Shown: positions 26,107-35,620 of the stretch, piece after piece | Layout of the letters: the number at the start of each line of letters is the position of its first letter | How positions within the stretch are numbered: position 1 is the first letter of the stretch | Source: Thermoprotei archaeon | GTDB taxonomy: Archaea; Thermoproteota; Thermoprotei; Gearchaeales; WAQG01 | Assembly: GCA_038881895.1 (NCBI GenBank) | Contig: JAVZOV010000002.1 | Location: 252,397-316,396, forward strand | Reading direction: 5' to 3' | Length of the DNA: 64,000 nt | Translations under genes and position numbers: made by a program | The notes under the pieces: generated by a model | Databases searched by the model: none | What the model was told of the DNA's origin: nothing | Seen by the model: only the letters and a program-made list of their open reading frames with translations

Positions 26107-27195
26107 TTATCTTGTTATTGCAGCATTTTTCAGTAGTGAGAGCGTATCAAGAGCATCTTTGTTATTAGCAAAATAACGACGTGCTGGTTCTAGAATTTTT
26201 ATTAAGTACTCTGCAACAGTATTCTTGAGATCAAATGGATGGAGTTTTCCTTCCACATAGTCTTTTTCTAATTCTAAATATGAATGATATTCTGTCATGC
26301 CGCCATATTTTAGTGGTCTTTCAATTGTTATTGTTGAATATTCTCGAAATATTATATATTTAACTATGTCTAGAATTGGATTAAATCTAGTCTCTCTTTC
26401 AGGCGCAAATGCCCCAAGTATCTTCTTTTTTATAGTTTCTGGCTCATCATAAATGAATACTGCAGTGTTGGGAAGGCTTTTGCTCATTTTTACTGATGAG
26501 AGAATTTCGGCTTTCTGTTCGTCAGGTATTGGCCATACTGGTGGTTTAGCTAATCCTTGAAGTAAATGGTGATGTACACTTACAGGTTTCCATAATCCAA
26601 GTTTGGGTCCAATTTCTCTTGCAACCATGTTTGCTTTTCGTTGATCCATACCGAGTTGTGCAATTTTTACATTCATGAAAAATATATCAGCAACTTGCAT
26701 AGGTGTATATATAAAATCTGCCACTCTTCTAGCTTCGACTTCTTTTCTACCCATAATTTCTAATGTTCGTTTTACTCTATCTATTGTCAGTTCCTGTGCA
26801 ATCTGAAGAACTAATTTCCAGTAATCTGAATCTTTGTAGAGTTCATCAGCATATACAAATTCTACTTTATCTGCAGGGACTCCTAATGCGATCCATGCGT
26901 GTTTAAAATGATCGGCAGCTTTCTTTATCAATTCGAGGTTTCCTCCAAGTTTTCTATTAATCCATGCGTGCCATGTTGCTAAAAATGCTTTAAAGTGTAT
27001 TCCAGCCTCTATAAAATCCTTCATTTTATATGCACAAATTAAGCCCGTTCCTAAATGAACCATACCGCTAGGTTCCCAACCATTATATGCGATCACATGT
27101 TCTCCCGTTTCAAGAAGCTGTCTTAGTTCATCTATAGTAACTACTTCTTCAGTAGGTGGACGTGTTATTAGTTCTAATCGCTCTTCTATATTCAT
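26107..27195 (-). CDS. tyrS: Tyrosyl-tRNA synthetase (archaeal type)
   Basis: A class I synthetase of about 362 residues, the short archaeal/eukaryotic form without an S4 domain. The HIGH-equivalent HLGTG is near residue 47 from the ATG, the Tyr pocket is in YNGWEPSG, and VKMSKS near 240 is the ATP loop. QLGMDQRK is the conserved helix of the Tyr/Trp family. It charges tRNA-Tyr. ATG 27195 was preferred to a TTG 18 bases upstream because the family starts MNIEERLELI. It lies 36 bases downstream of the phosphoglycerate mutase gene. Confidence 0.95.
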   Translation of the reverse strand: MNIEERLELITRPPTEEVVTIDELRQLLETGEHVIAYNGWEPSGMVHLGTGLICAYKMKDFIEAGIHFKAFLATWHAWINRKLGGNLELIKKAADHFKHAWIALGVPADKVEFVYADELYKDSDYWKLVLQIAQELTIDRVKRTLEIMGRKEVEARRVADFIYTPMQVADIFFMNVKIAQLGMDQRKANMVAREIGPKLGLWKPVSVHHHLLQGLAKPPVWPIPDEQKAEILSSVKMSKSLPNTAVFIYDEPETIKKKILGAFAPERETRFNPILDIVKYIIFREYSTITIERPLKYGGMTEYHSYLELEKDYVEGKLHPFDLKNTVAEYLIKILEPARRYFANNKDALDTLSLLKNAAITR

Positions 27196-27230
27196 GGCAT
27201 TAACCAATAACAAGATATCTAAAAAATAAA

Positions 27231-28502
27231 TTAAACTTTTTGTATTAAGCTTAATAATTTTGGAATTAGGTCATATCCATGGTCTATAATACCCAACTCC
27301 CCCTTTTCTGCTTCTCTCTCTGAAAATTTTCTTTTTTTAACGTGTTTCTTTATGAAATTCCCACCGTATATTGCTAAAGGTACTGGATCAGTGCTATGAG
27401 AACCAAGCTTACATGGTGTAGAATGATCAGCAGTCACTACTATGATAGTATCGTCTAAGATGATATTATTAATAATGTTGCTTATAAAGTATCTGTCTAT
27501 ATCTTCGATTGCTCTGCGTTTTCCTTCGCAATCTTTGTCATGGCCGGGTTCATCAGGGCCTTTTAAGTGAACATATACAAAGTTGAATTTTTTAAGAAGA
27601 TCTACAGCTGTGTTTGCTCGTTTTTCATATGATTCTGGAGAGCGTTCTGGTGTAAATTTTTCTAAGCTAAATCCTAAAACTTTCGCGATACCTAATTCAA
27701 CTGGCATGTCTGCAATTATTACTGGTTTCGTTGCAAATTTCTTTTCAAAAGGTTCTACATTAGGGTATTTAGAGCCTGCATCTCGCATTAGTATGATGTT
27801 TGCAGGTAGCTTATTGTTTTTTATTCGTTCAATGTTAATTGGATGGTTTTTAAGAAAATTCTGAACTTTTTCCGAGAATTCATTTACTAATTGTGCTGCT
27901 CTCTTTGCTTCATAAGAGTCATCTAATGCAGTACAAGGTTTAAGGGTCATATCAATGGTTGATTTTGCAACCGAAATAGATCCCATTTTTTCATATGCAG
28001 GGTCATAATTGGATATAGCGTCTGATAGTTTAACGTTATGATCACGTATTACGAGGACAGCTCTATGACCAATCGTACTTTTAAATGAAAAATCTGCATT
28101 ATCTAGTTTAATGTTTTTCTCTATATCAGATGCAAGCTTTTTAGCTTCCTCTAATGTTAAATTTCTTCCAACACGACGATCGATTATTTTGTTTCCTTCT
28201 GATGTTGCAAAATTACAACGTAATGCAAGCCAGCCATCTCTAAATTCTAAATCAGCCCCTAATGCTTCTATTACACCTCTCGAGAGTAAATATCTATTAG
28301 GATCATAACCCAATAACGAAAAGGCAGCAGCATCACTTTCAGGAGCGACATTCTTATCTATCGTATACATAAGACCTAGGTATCCACCAGATGCAATATG
28401 AGTTAAACTGGGTGTATCTGCTAGATCTAACGGTGTTAGACCGTATTTAGGATTATCACTGGCGCCATCTAATATAATCATAAGAATTTTGTATTTTTTC
28501 AT
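27231..28502 (-). CDS. apgM: 2,3-bisphosphoglycerate-independent phosphoglycerate mutase, archaeal type
   Basis: A 423-residue member of the alkaline phosphatase superfamily. The first metal site is IILDGASDNP; the phospho-Ser region is ESDAAAFSLLGYDP. Downstream metal ligands lie in HLKGPDEPGHDKD, TADHSTPC and SHSTDPVP. It interconverts 3- and 2-phosphoglycerate in glycolysis/gluconeogenesis. The ATG at 28502 is clear. It probably heads a transcript with tyrS. Confidence 0.95.
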   Translation of the reverse strand: MKKYKILMIILDGASDNPKYGLTPLDLADTPSLTHIASGGYLGLMYTIDKNVAPESDAAAFSLLGYDPNRYLLSRGVIEALGADLEFRDGWLALRCNFATSEGNKIIDRRVGRNLTLEEAKKLASDIEKNIKLDNADFSFKSTIGHRAVLVIRDHNVKLSDAISNYDPAYEKMGSISVAKSTIDMTLKPCTALDDSYEAKRAAQLVNEFSEKVQNFLKNHPINIERIKNNKLPANIILMRDAGSKYPNVEPFEKKFATKPVIIADMPVELGIAKVLGFSLEKFTPERSPESYEKRANTAVDLLKKFNFVYVHLKGPDEPGHDKDCEGKRRAIEDIDRYFISNIINNIILDDTIIVVTADHSTPCKLGSHSTDPVPLAIYGGNFIKKHVKKRKFSEREAEKGELGIIDHGYDLIPKLLSLIQKV

Positions 28503-28660
28503 TGAATCTCATACTTTAATTGTTCTACTGATTTAAAAGCTTTTATTTTATAACATTACTATAATTGTTCTTATCTTAATTGAGAAACAAAGATCGTAAA
28601 ACTGAGATAATGCATAGGATGCGCAAATTTATGTATGTGGAATGATATTATTTCAGAGAT

Positions 28661-29761
28661 ATGGTAGGTATCAATAGAATTGAGATGGCACGATATGTGT
28701 ATATGGGTCCAGGTGTTATAAAAGAATTACCAAATATTATCGAGCTTCTAGAGTTAAAATCTAAAAGTGTGCTAATTTTTTCGGGCGGGAAAAAAACAAC
28801 ATCCATAGCCCTTGACATGGTGAAACCTCTAATTGAGTCCTCTAATATTATTGTCAATTCTATGAACAATAAAGATCTTTTTGATTTCATAGAAAATTTA
28901 TCAGAAATACTTAAAAATATAAAAAATCTTAAAACTAGTTTGCTCATAGGTGTTGGTGGAGGAAGAGTAATGGATATTACGAAGGTTATTTCATACTATT
29001 TAAAAATACCTTATATAAGTGTACCGACTAGTGCCTCACATGATGGTACTGCATCACCTGCTATAGCCACACCTTTTGCTAACCTTCTGAGATCAAAGTA
29101 TGGTCAATTAGAATCAATTCGTGCGCCACATGCAATAGTCGCTGATATAGAAATTATTTCTAAGGCTCCTAGAGAGACTATAACATCGGGTGTGGGTGAT
29201 CTAGTAGCTAAACTTACTGCTGTAAGGGATTGGAGGTTAGCACACTTAATAAAAGGTGAAGAGTTTAGTGAATATGCAGCATCACTAGCATTGATGAGTG
29301 CTCATTTGGTTTCTAATAGGGCGAAAATAATTTCGACTGGTAATTTAGAGGGTGTTTCAGTTTTAGTTAAAGCATTAATAGGTAGTGGTGTCGCTATAAG
29401 TATCGCTGGTAATAGTAGGCCTGCGAGCGGATCTGAACATCTTTTCAGTCATGCATTGGATTATCTCGCAGCAAAGTATGGATTTAAACCTAATATGCAT
29501 GGTGTTCAATGCGGTATAGGAACGATTATGATGGCTAAACTTCATGGATTAAATTGGAGAAAAATAAAAAAGATTTTAAGAACTGTTAATGCCCCTGTTA
29601 ATTCAGAAGAACTTGGCATTAATCCTGAATATATAGTTAAAGCGTTAAGCATTGCACACACTATAAAATCAAACTTTTATACAGTTCTTGGAGAAAATGG
29701 TATAACTGAGAATGCTGCAAGAAAACTAGCTATGGAAACCGGGATAATACCATACAGGTAG
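28661..29761 (+). CDS. egsA: sn-glycerol-1-phosphate dehydrogenase
   Basis: 366 residues, family length. The NAD(P)-binding GVGGGRVMDITK is followed by VPTSASHDGTASPAIA, the signature of archaeal G1P dehydrogenases, and zinc-ligand regions HLFSHALDYL and NMHGVQCGIGT. It makes the glycerophosphate backbone of archaeal ether lipids, so this gene is strong evidence for an archaeal host. The start at 28661 is taken as the first ATG; ATG 28685 is possible. It is divergent from apgM. Confidence 0.96.
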   Translation: MVGINRIEMARYVYMGPGVIKELPNIIELLELKSKSVLIFSGGKKTTSIALDMVKPLIESSNIIVNSMNNKDLFDFIENLSEILKNIKNLKTSLLIGVGGGRVMDITKVISYYLKIPYISVPTSASHDGTASPAIATPFANLLRSKYGQLESIRAPHAIVADIEIISKAPRETITSGVGDLVAKLTAVRDWRLAHLIKGEEFSEYAASLALMSAHLVSNRAKIISTGNLEGVSVLVKALIGSGVAISIAGNSRPASGSEHLFSHALDYLAAKYGFKPNMHGVQCGIGTIMMAKLHGLNWRKIKKILRTVNAPVNSEELGINPEYIVKALSIAHTIKSNFYTVLGENGITENAARKLAMETGIIPYR

Positions 29762-29817
29762 TTGAATATTCTAGTTAAGGATATTTTTATGAATGTAGTA
29801 CTCTTTCTGGGTTTAGT

Positions 29818-30615
29818 ATGATTGAGGCAGAGATTATAAGTGTTGGACGAGAAGTATTAAGAGGATTTACGATAAATACTAATGCTAGTTGGCTTGCTCA
29901 ACAATTAACATCACTGGGAATAGAGGTTAAACGAGTGACTGTAGTCGATGACAAAGAGATTGACCTCATTAAAATTACTAAGGAAGTTCTTGAACGAAAA
30001 CCTCAAATAATAATTTATACAGGAGGGCTTGGCCCAACATTTGATGACATCACTGTTGAATCCGTATCTAAAGCATTAAACTTGCCTATAGAATTAAATG
30101 AAGATGCATTAAATATGATCAAGAAGGTTTATGATAAACTTGGATTACCATTAACGGAAGAAAGAATTAAAATGGCTAAAATGCCTAAAGGTTCTTTACC
30201 ACTTCCTAATTCTGTAGGAACAGCTCCAGGTGTTTTTCTTGTTTTTAATGGAATTATTATTATTATGCTTCCTGGTGTTCCGGAGGAGATGAAAAGCATT
30301 TTTACTGAGAGTATAAAGCCTAGGTTAACAGAGCTTAGAGGTAGGGGAATTTATTTGGAGAAACTATTTAAAGTTTATGGTATTCCAGAATCAGAGGCAG
30401 CTAAGATAGTCAAAGATGTAAAGAAGCAGTTTAAGATTGTTTATATCAAATCTCATCCAAGAGGGTATATGGAGGGTAAACCTATGATACTATTTCAATT
30501 ATCTTATTTTGGAGAAAACCAGGAAAACGCTGAGACAGAGCTGGAAAATGCTATGAGAACGCTTATATCAAAATTATCTAGTTTAGGGGCTAAAGTTGAG
30601 GTAATTCAGGCATGA
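29818..30615 (+). CDS. CinA/MoaB-fold protein (molybdopterin-binding-like)
   Basis: A 265-residue protein with the MoCF/CinA N-terminal domain: ISVGREVLRGFTINTNASWLAQQL, then TGGLGPTFDDITVESV and the MLPGVPEEM motif. It lacks the NMN deamidase half of bacterial CinA. Archaeal members of this form are annotated as molybdopterin-binding or nicotinamide-nucleotide-related proteins; the true reaction is uncertain. Its last codons overlap the next gene by 4 bases (ATGA), so it is coupled with the GPN GTPase. Confidence 0.88.
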   Translation: MIEAEIISVGREVLRGFTINTNASWLAQQLTSLGIEVKRVTVVDDKEIDLIKITKEVLERKPQIIIYTGGLGPTFDDITVESVSKALNLPIELNEDALNMIKKVYDKLGLPLTEERIKMAKMPKGSLPLPNSVGTAPGVFLVFNGIIIIMLPGVPEEMKSIFTESIKPRLTELRGRGIYLEKLFKVYGIPESEAAKIVKDVKKQFKIVYIKSHPRGYMEGKPMILFQLSYFGENQENAETELENAMRTLISKLSSLGAKVEVIQA

Positions 30616-31400
30616 AAGCTATTAAGTATATTTATATTCTTGGACCAGCAGGTAGTGGCAAATCTACATTAACTGCATCCCTTGCAAATACTATTGAAAG
30701 TCATGATCTAACTGTAGCTAGAGTGAATTTGGATCCCGGTGCTGAGTGGATTCCTTATGAGCCTGATGTAGATGTGAGAAATTATATCAAATTATCTGAC
30801 GTGATGGAAAAATATAAACTGGGTCCTAATGGTGGTCTTGTAGTTTCTGTTGATTTAATGATAAATTATATTAACGATATGGTTAAATCTATTGAAGACA
30901 TGGAACCAGATTATGTATTAATTGATACACCAGGTCAAATGGAGCTTTTTGCATTTAGAGATACTGGAGTTAATATAGCTAAAATTTTAGGTGCAAAAAA
31001 GAATTCAGCTATTCTTTTTCTTATTGATTCGTTTTCAATGAGAAAACCATCTATCATGGCCTCCATGCTTCTTTTAGCTGCATCTACATACGTAAAGTTC
31101 ATGTTTCCACAGGTTAATGTTTTGACAAAAATTGATAAAATAAGTGATGATGATTTAAAACAAATAATTGAGTGGTCTCAAGATCTTACTGCATTATCTG
31201 ACGCATTAGAATTAGAAATGCAAGAGTCCCAACGTGAAATTTCAAGAGATATTTTAATAATAGTAAGTAATTTAGGCTTTCTGGGTGACATGGTTCCTGT
31301 ATCGTCTTTTAGATCAGAGACCACAATGGCACTTTATGCAGAATTACAAAGAATTTTTTCCTCAGAAGATGAAGCAGAGCTTAAATACGATGATCAATGA
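30612..31400 (+). CDS. GPN-loop GTPase
   Basis: A 262-residue SIMIBI GTPase. P-loop GPAGSGKST near residue 10, the defining Gly-Pro-Asn insertion in YKLGPNGGLV near 74, and DTPGQMELF for switch 2. LTKID for base recognition is near 170. Eukaryotic homologues (GPN1-3/XAB1) help assemble RNA polymerase II; archaeal members are thought to act as dimeric GTPases in similar assembly. Its end overlaps a convergent small membrane gene by 20 bases. Confidence 0.94.
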   Translation: MKAIKYIYILGPAGSGKSTLTASLANTIESHDLTVARVNLDPGAEWIPYEPDVDVRNYIKLSDVMEKYKLGPNGGLVVSVDLMINYINDMVKSIEDMEPDYVLIDTPGQMELFAFRDTGVNIAKILGAKKNSAILFLIDSFSMRKPSIMASMLLLAASTYVKFMFPQVNVLTKIDKISDDDLKQIIEWSQDLTALSDALELEMQESQREISRDILIIVSNLGFLGDMVPVSSFRSETTMALYAELQRIFSSEDEAELKYDDQ

Positions 31401-31746
31401 TAAGAAAGTTGTAGAGATCTTTTACTTCCCTCGTGATAGAATAAAAATTATCTATCATAAAATCATTAATGCTTTTTCTTTTAATGAAAAGTGAACCTAT
31501 ACTTAAAATCATAAGTCCAATAATATCGCTTATTATTGGTTCAGGCATACCTGCTATCATAAAAATACCAATGGATACGAGCTTAGAATCGCGAAACGAG
31601 ACGCTTCTAGTATTACTTAATGTTAAATTAATGGATTTGTAAATATTTGCTAGCTTTGCATAATCTCTTGAAATATCTGCTATAAACTTCGTATTTTCTA
31701 GGTAAATCTTATAGGTATTGTTCATGACATACATAGAATTTTTCAT
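31381..31746 (-). CDS. Small hypothetical membrane-associated protein
   Basis: 121 residues. One helix pair (VSIGIFMIAGMPEPIISDIIGLMILSIGSLFI) sits between polar, Tyr/Asn-rich ends. No family recognised. The gene converges on the GPN GTPase with a 20-base overlap at the 3' ends. Base composition and codon use match the neighbours, and nothing longer is encoded on the other strand here, so it is probably real. Confidence 0.5.
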   Translation of the reverse strand: MKNSMYVMNNTYKIYLENTKFIADISRDYAKLANIYKSINLTLSNTRSVSFRDSKLVSIGIFMIAGMPEPIISDIIGLMILSIGSLFIKRKSINDFMIDNFYSITREVKDLYNFLIIDHRI

Positions 31747-31894
31747 AATTTAAATGCTTTAGTTTTTTCTTACAATTCAGTATGGTTTGTTATTGCTTCA
31801 TAGTATGAATGATTATTATTACGTAGGACTGTTGTCATGGGGATGTTACTTAAGATTAAATAAAAGTGAGGATTTTTTTATCGTTGAAAGAGAG

Positions 31895-33292
31895 ATGCTC
31901 GATCCATTTTTTAAGCCAAAAAGTGTTGCAATAATTGGTGCTACTGATAGGCCAAATTCTTTAGGTCGTTCATTAACTGAAAATGTGCTTAATACTTTCT
32001 TAGGGAAAGTATATTTGGTTAATATAAAGGGTGGTTCGTTTAATAATATTATTATGTATAAAAGCATACTTGATGTTGAAGAAGATGTTGATTTAGCTCT
32101 TATAATAACACCATCTCATACTGTAGTTCAAATTCTTAATGAATGCGGGATGAAAGGTGTAAAAGGTGCTATTATATTTAGTGGAGGATTTAGTGAAATT
32201 GGTCATGAAGGAGCAGAGCTTGAACGTAAAGTTATAAATATAGCGAAAAAGTATGATATCCGTATAATTGGACCTAATTGCGTTGGCATAATAGATAATT
32301 GGTTACCGTTGAATGCTACCTTTATTTCCTCTGAACGATGGCTTAAACCGCCATCTGGTAATGTTTCTATAGTATCTCAATCGGGTGCGTTAGGTTCGTT
32401 AATTTTAGATGTATCAGCAACATTAAATATAGGATTCAGTAAGTTCATAAGCTTAGGTAATTCGTCTGACATAGGTATTGCTGATGCAGTTGAGTATTTA
32501 GCAAACGATCCAACAACAAAAGTGATCGGTATCTATTTAGAAAGTGTAAAAGAGGGTAGAAAACTCCTTAACACTCTGAAGAAAATTACTCATCATAAAC
32601 CTGTAATTATTCTAAAGGGTGGTATTGGAGAGAAAGGTAGCGCTGCAGCTAAGTCTCATACTGCTGCTATGTCAGGACCCATCGAGGTTTTAGATGGAGC
32701 GCTTAAACAAGTTGGAGCTATACGAGCTAAAAGTTTTAGTGAATTTATCTCGTTATTAAACATTTTTGGAAAATCAAAACTCATAAAAGGTGATCGTGTG
32801 GCAATAATAACTAATGCGGGTGGTATGGGAGTATTAGTAACAGATTCTTTAGAGAGTAGAGGGATTTTACTTTCTGAATTTACAACAACTACTTACGATA
32901 AGTTAAAGGAAGCCATTCCGTCATATATGGGAATAAACAATCCAATCGATGTGGCTGGTGATGCTGATAGTTATAGGTATGACAAAATTTTAAGGATACT
33001 TGAAGATGCTCCTGAGGTAGATATAATAGTGACAGTAGTGTTACCCCAGACACCAGCACTGGATAGTGAAAATTTTAGTAAAATGATTGTAAATCATTGC
33101 AAAAATAGCAATAAGCCTCTTTTATTACTGATTTCAGGAGGAGATTATGCAATGAAAATGGCAAGATGGATTTCCAGTGAGAATGTACCAGTATTTTTTG
33201 ATCCAGATGAGTTAGCATTATCACTTAAAGAATATATAAAATATAACAAATACATTACATCGTTTTCTAATTTTAATAATCTCCTCAGCTAA
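31895..33292 (+). CDS. Acyl-CoA synthetase (ADP-forming) alpha subunit, copy 1
   Basis: 465 residues from ATG 31895: CoA-binding Rossmann domain (FFKPKSVAIIGATDRPNSLGRS), succinyl-CoA-synthetase-like domains with RIIGPNCVGI and SIVSQSGALG, and the catalytic phospho-His region in SAAAKSHTAAMSG. It forms acetate or another organic acid plus ATP from acyl-CoA, ADP and Pi together with a beta subunit. In-frame codons continue upstream to 31787, but the family begins at the FFKPKSVAIIGA element, so the inner ATG was chosen. The only beta gene nearby is at 34.9 kb. Confidence 0.9.
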   Translation: MLDPFFKPKSVAIIGATDRPNSLGRSLTENVLNTFLGKVYLVNIKGGSFNNIIMYKSILDVEEDVDLALIITPSHTVVQILNECGMKGVKGAIIFSGGFSEIGHEGAELERKVINIAKKYDIRIIGPNCVGIIDNWLPLNATFISSERWLKPPSGNVSIVSQSGALGSLILDVSATLNIGFSKFISLGNSSDIGIADAVEYLANDPTTKVIGIYLESVKEGRKLLNTLKKITHHKPVIILKGGIGEKGSAAAKSHTAAMSGPIEVLDGALKQVGAIRAKSFSEFISLLNIFGKSKLIKGDRVAIITNAGGMGVLVTDSLESRGILLSEFTTTTYDKLKEAIPSYMGINNPIDVAGDADSYRYDKILRILEDAPEVDIIVTVVLPQTPALDSENFSKMIVNHCKNSNKPLLLLISGGDYAMKMARWISSENVPVFFDPDELALSLKEYIKYNKYITSFSNFNNLLS

Positions 33293-33441
33293 AGTCAAGG
33301 GATTCTTATTTCTAAGATGTTCACTGATTCATTGTTCATCACTGAAGACTGAGGCTGAACATGTATACTATTGTATGGCATATACAATATATTTTTACGA
33401 CAAGTTTATTTATTTGATCTTAATTAAAGACTTGATGTACC

Positions 33442-34902
33442 TTGGAGCATTCATTGACAAGTGATAGAAGTAAAACAAGGATTAAGAGATTAAAAGATTT
33501 TTTTGAACCGAAAACAGTTGCAATAATTGGTGCTTCGTCTAAGCCTAACAGTGTTGGTAATGTTTTAGTTAGGAATCTTCTTTATGGTCGATTCATGGGT
33601 AGGATTTATTTAGTGAATCCGAATTATAAAGAGATTTTAGGAAAACCTTGCTATCCTACTGTTAAGGAAGTGCCTGAGAAAATTGATCTAGCAATTGTAG
33701 CAGTACGCGCTGAGCTCGTTCCTCAGATTATTGAACAGTGTGGAGAAGCGGGCATAAAAAATGTCTTAGTTTTGAGTAGTGGTTTTAGAGAGACAGGTCC
33801 TGATGGAGCTAAGCTTGAACAATACATGTTAAGTATAGCTGAGAAATGGGATATACGTATTATCGGGCCTAATTGTTTGGGAATATACAATGCTGAGAAT
33901 GGACTCGATGCACTATTTCTCCCAGATACTCGTCTTAAAAGAGCTAAATTAGGTGGTGTAGCTTTTATTTCACAAAGTGGTGCATTATTAGCAGCTATTA
34001 TGGATTTAGCAGCAGCTATTGATGTAGGGTTTTCGAAGGCTGTAAGCTATGGTAATCGTGCTGATGTAGATGAGGCAACGTTAATAGAATATCTTCTTTA
34101 TGATGAGAAAACCAAAATAATTGCTGCATATATCGAAGGACTTGATCCTGGGAAAGGTAAGCAGTTTCTCGAATCTATAAGGCGTGTTATTTATCATAAA
34201 CCAGTCATAATAGTGAAAGGTGGGAAAAGTATTAGCGGAAGTAGAGCAGCAGCATCACATACTGGTTCGTTAGCAGGTGAGTACAATCTTTTTAGATCCG
34301 CATTAAAACAAGTGGGCGCTATCGAAGCAACAAATTTTGAAGATATGTTTGATTTCATAAAAGCACTTACTATGCAACCTATTCTCAGTGGTAATAGATT
34401 ACTTGTGTTGACTAATGGCGGCGGGTTAGGAGTTATGATGACTGATGCTGCTGAAATGTATGGTTTTAATGTTCCTGAGTTATCTAAGGAAACTCAGTCT
34501 AAACTGAGATCGATTTTACGACCTTTTGCCGCAATAAAAAATCCAGTGGATGTAACAGCTAATGGCACTGCAGAAATGTATAGAGAGGTGTTGGAAATAG
34601 TATTCAATAGTAATGAGGTTGACGCAGCTATTATAGGAATCTTACCTCAGACACCAGATTTAGGTATAGACATTGTGGATAATTTAATAGTGACAAAGTC
34701 TTTAGGAAAGCCTATGGTTGTGGTTACTGTTGGTGGTGAATTAACCATACAGATCTCAAACATGCTTGAAACTGGAGGAATACCAGTTTATCCATCTCCA
34801 GAAAGAGGAATACGCGCACTAAAAGTTCTTAGAGATTATTATGAAATAAAAGAACGGTTTAAATGTGAGACGAGTAGTTTGGAGTGTGAGACAAATGGAT
34901 AG
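33442..34902 (+). CDS. Acyl-CoA synthetase (ADP-forming) alpha subunit, copy 2
   Basis: Up to 486 residues, with the same architecture as the preceding gene and obvious homology: FFEPKTVAIIGASSKPNSVGN, RIIGPNCLGIYN, AFISQSGALLAA, and catalytic His in SRAAASHTGSLAG. The start is a TTG, either 33442 or, better spaced behind GGAG, 33454. It overlaps the beta subunit gene by 8 bases, so this copy is the likely partner of that beta chain, while copy 1 may give a different substrate range. Confidence 0.9.
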   Translation: MEHSLTSDRSKTRIKRLKDFFEPKTVAIIGASSKPNSVGNVLVRNLLYGRFMGRIYLVNPNYKEILGKPCYPTVKEVPEKIDLAIVAVRAELVPQIIEQCGEAGIKNVLVLSSGFRETGPDGAKLEQYMLSIAEKWDIRIIGPNCLGIYNAENGLDALFLPDTRLKRAKLGGVAFISQSGALLAAIMDLAAAIDVGFSKAVSYGNRADVDEATLIEYLLYDEKTKIIAAYIEGLDPGKGKQFLESIRRVIYHKPVIIVKGGKSISGSRAAASHTGSLAGEYNLFRSALKQVGAIEATNFEDMFDFIKALTMQPILSGNRLLVLTNGGGLGVMMTDAAEMYGFNVPELSKETQSKLRSILRPFAAIKNPVDVTANGTAEMYREVLEIVFNSNEVDAAIIGILPQTPDLGIDIVDNLIVTKSLGKPMVVVTVGGELTIQISNMLETGGIPVYPSPERGIRALKVLRDYYEIKERFKCETSSLECETNG

Positions 34903-35620
34903 AAGAAAAATCTTCTTGGAAATTTGCTCAAAAGCGCTTAATGAGGGACGAAATTGGTTACTTGAACCTGAAGCAAAAGAAATTTGTAGGATATATGGAT
35001 TACCTGTCACTAAGTTAGGTGTAGCAAGGAATGAAGAAGAACTTCTTAAGTTATCTAAGGAAATAGGTTATCCCATAGTACTTAAAATTTTATCTCCAAA
35101 TATATTACACAAGTCTGATGTGGGTGGAGTATTAGTTGGTTTAAAAAATGAAACAGAAGTCCTTAATGGTTATAGACAAATCATTAATAATGTAAAAAAG
35201 AATAAGCCTGACGCAATAATTAATGGTGTTGTAGTTCAAGAGATGGCACCCCCATCGACTGAAGTAATTATTGGTGTTACTAAGGATCCACAATTTGGTC
35301 ACGCTATAATGTTTGGGTTAGGTGGAATTTTTGTTGAATTATTTAAGGATGTAAGTTTTAGAATTATTCCTATAACCAAAAGGGATGCTGAAGAAATGAT
35401 AAGGGAGATTAAAGGGTATGCTCTTTTAAAGGGTTATAGGGGAAAACCTCCCGCTGATGTAAATAGTCTTATAAACACTCTTTTAACAGCATCGCAAATT
35501 ATTGAGGAAAATCATGAAATAAGCGAGATGGATTTAAATCCTATCCTAGTGTATGAAAGTGGAATAAAGATTGTAGATGCACGAATAGTAATAGGAGGTG
35601 TTGAAAAATGTCAAACATAG
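34895..35620 (+). CDS. Acyl-CoA synthetase (ADP-forming) beta subunit
   Basis: A 241-residue ATP-grasp protein: LLEPEAKEICRIYGLPVTK, the Lys pair around GYPIVLKILSPNILHKSDVGGV, VVQEMAPPSTEVIIGVTKDPQFGHAIMFGLGG, and the metal-binding EMDLNPILV near the end. It transfers phosphate between ADP and the alpha-subunit His. ATG 34895 follows GGAGTGTGAG and overlaps the end of alpha copy 2. The 3' end overlaps the coiled-coil gene by 13 bases. Confidence 0.94.
   Translation: MDRRKIFLEICSKALNEGRNWLLEPEAKEICRIYGLPVTKLGVARNEEELLKLSKEIGYPIVLKILSPNILHKSDVGGVLVGLKNETEVLNGYRQIINNVKKNKPDAIINGVVVQEMAPPSTEVIIGVTKDPQFGHAIMFGLGGIFVELFKDVSFRIIPITKRDAEEMIREIKGYALLKGYRGKPPADVNSLINTLLTASQIIEENHEISEMDLNPILVYESGIKIVDARIVIGGVEKCQT

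Noticed and set aside
30612..31746. 20-base convergent overlap as an antisense regulatory device
   Set aside because: Short tail-to-tail overlaps are common in compact archaeal genomes and need no special explanation.
33293..33441. Possible C/D-box RNA between the two alpha-subunit genes
   Set aside because: CTGA motifs occur, but no good C box (RTGATGA) at the right distance and no terminal stem.
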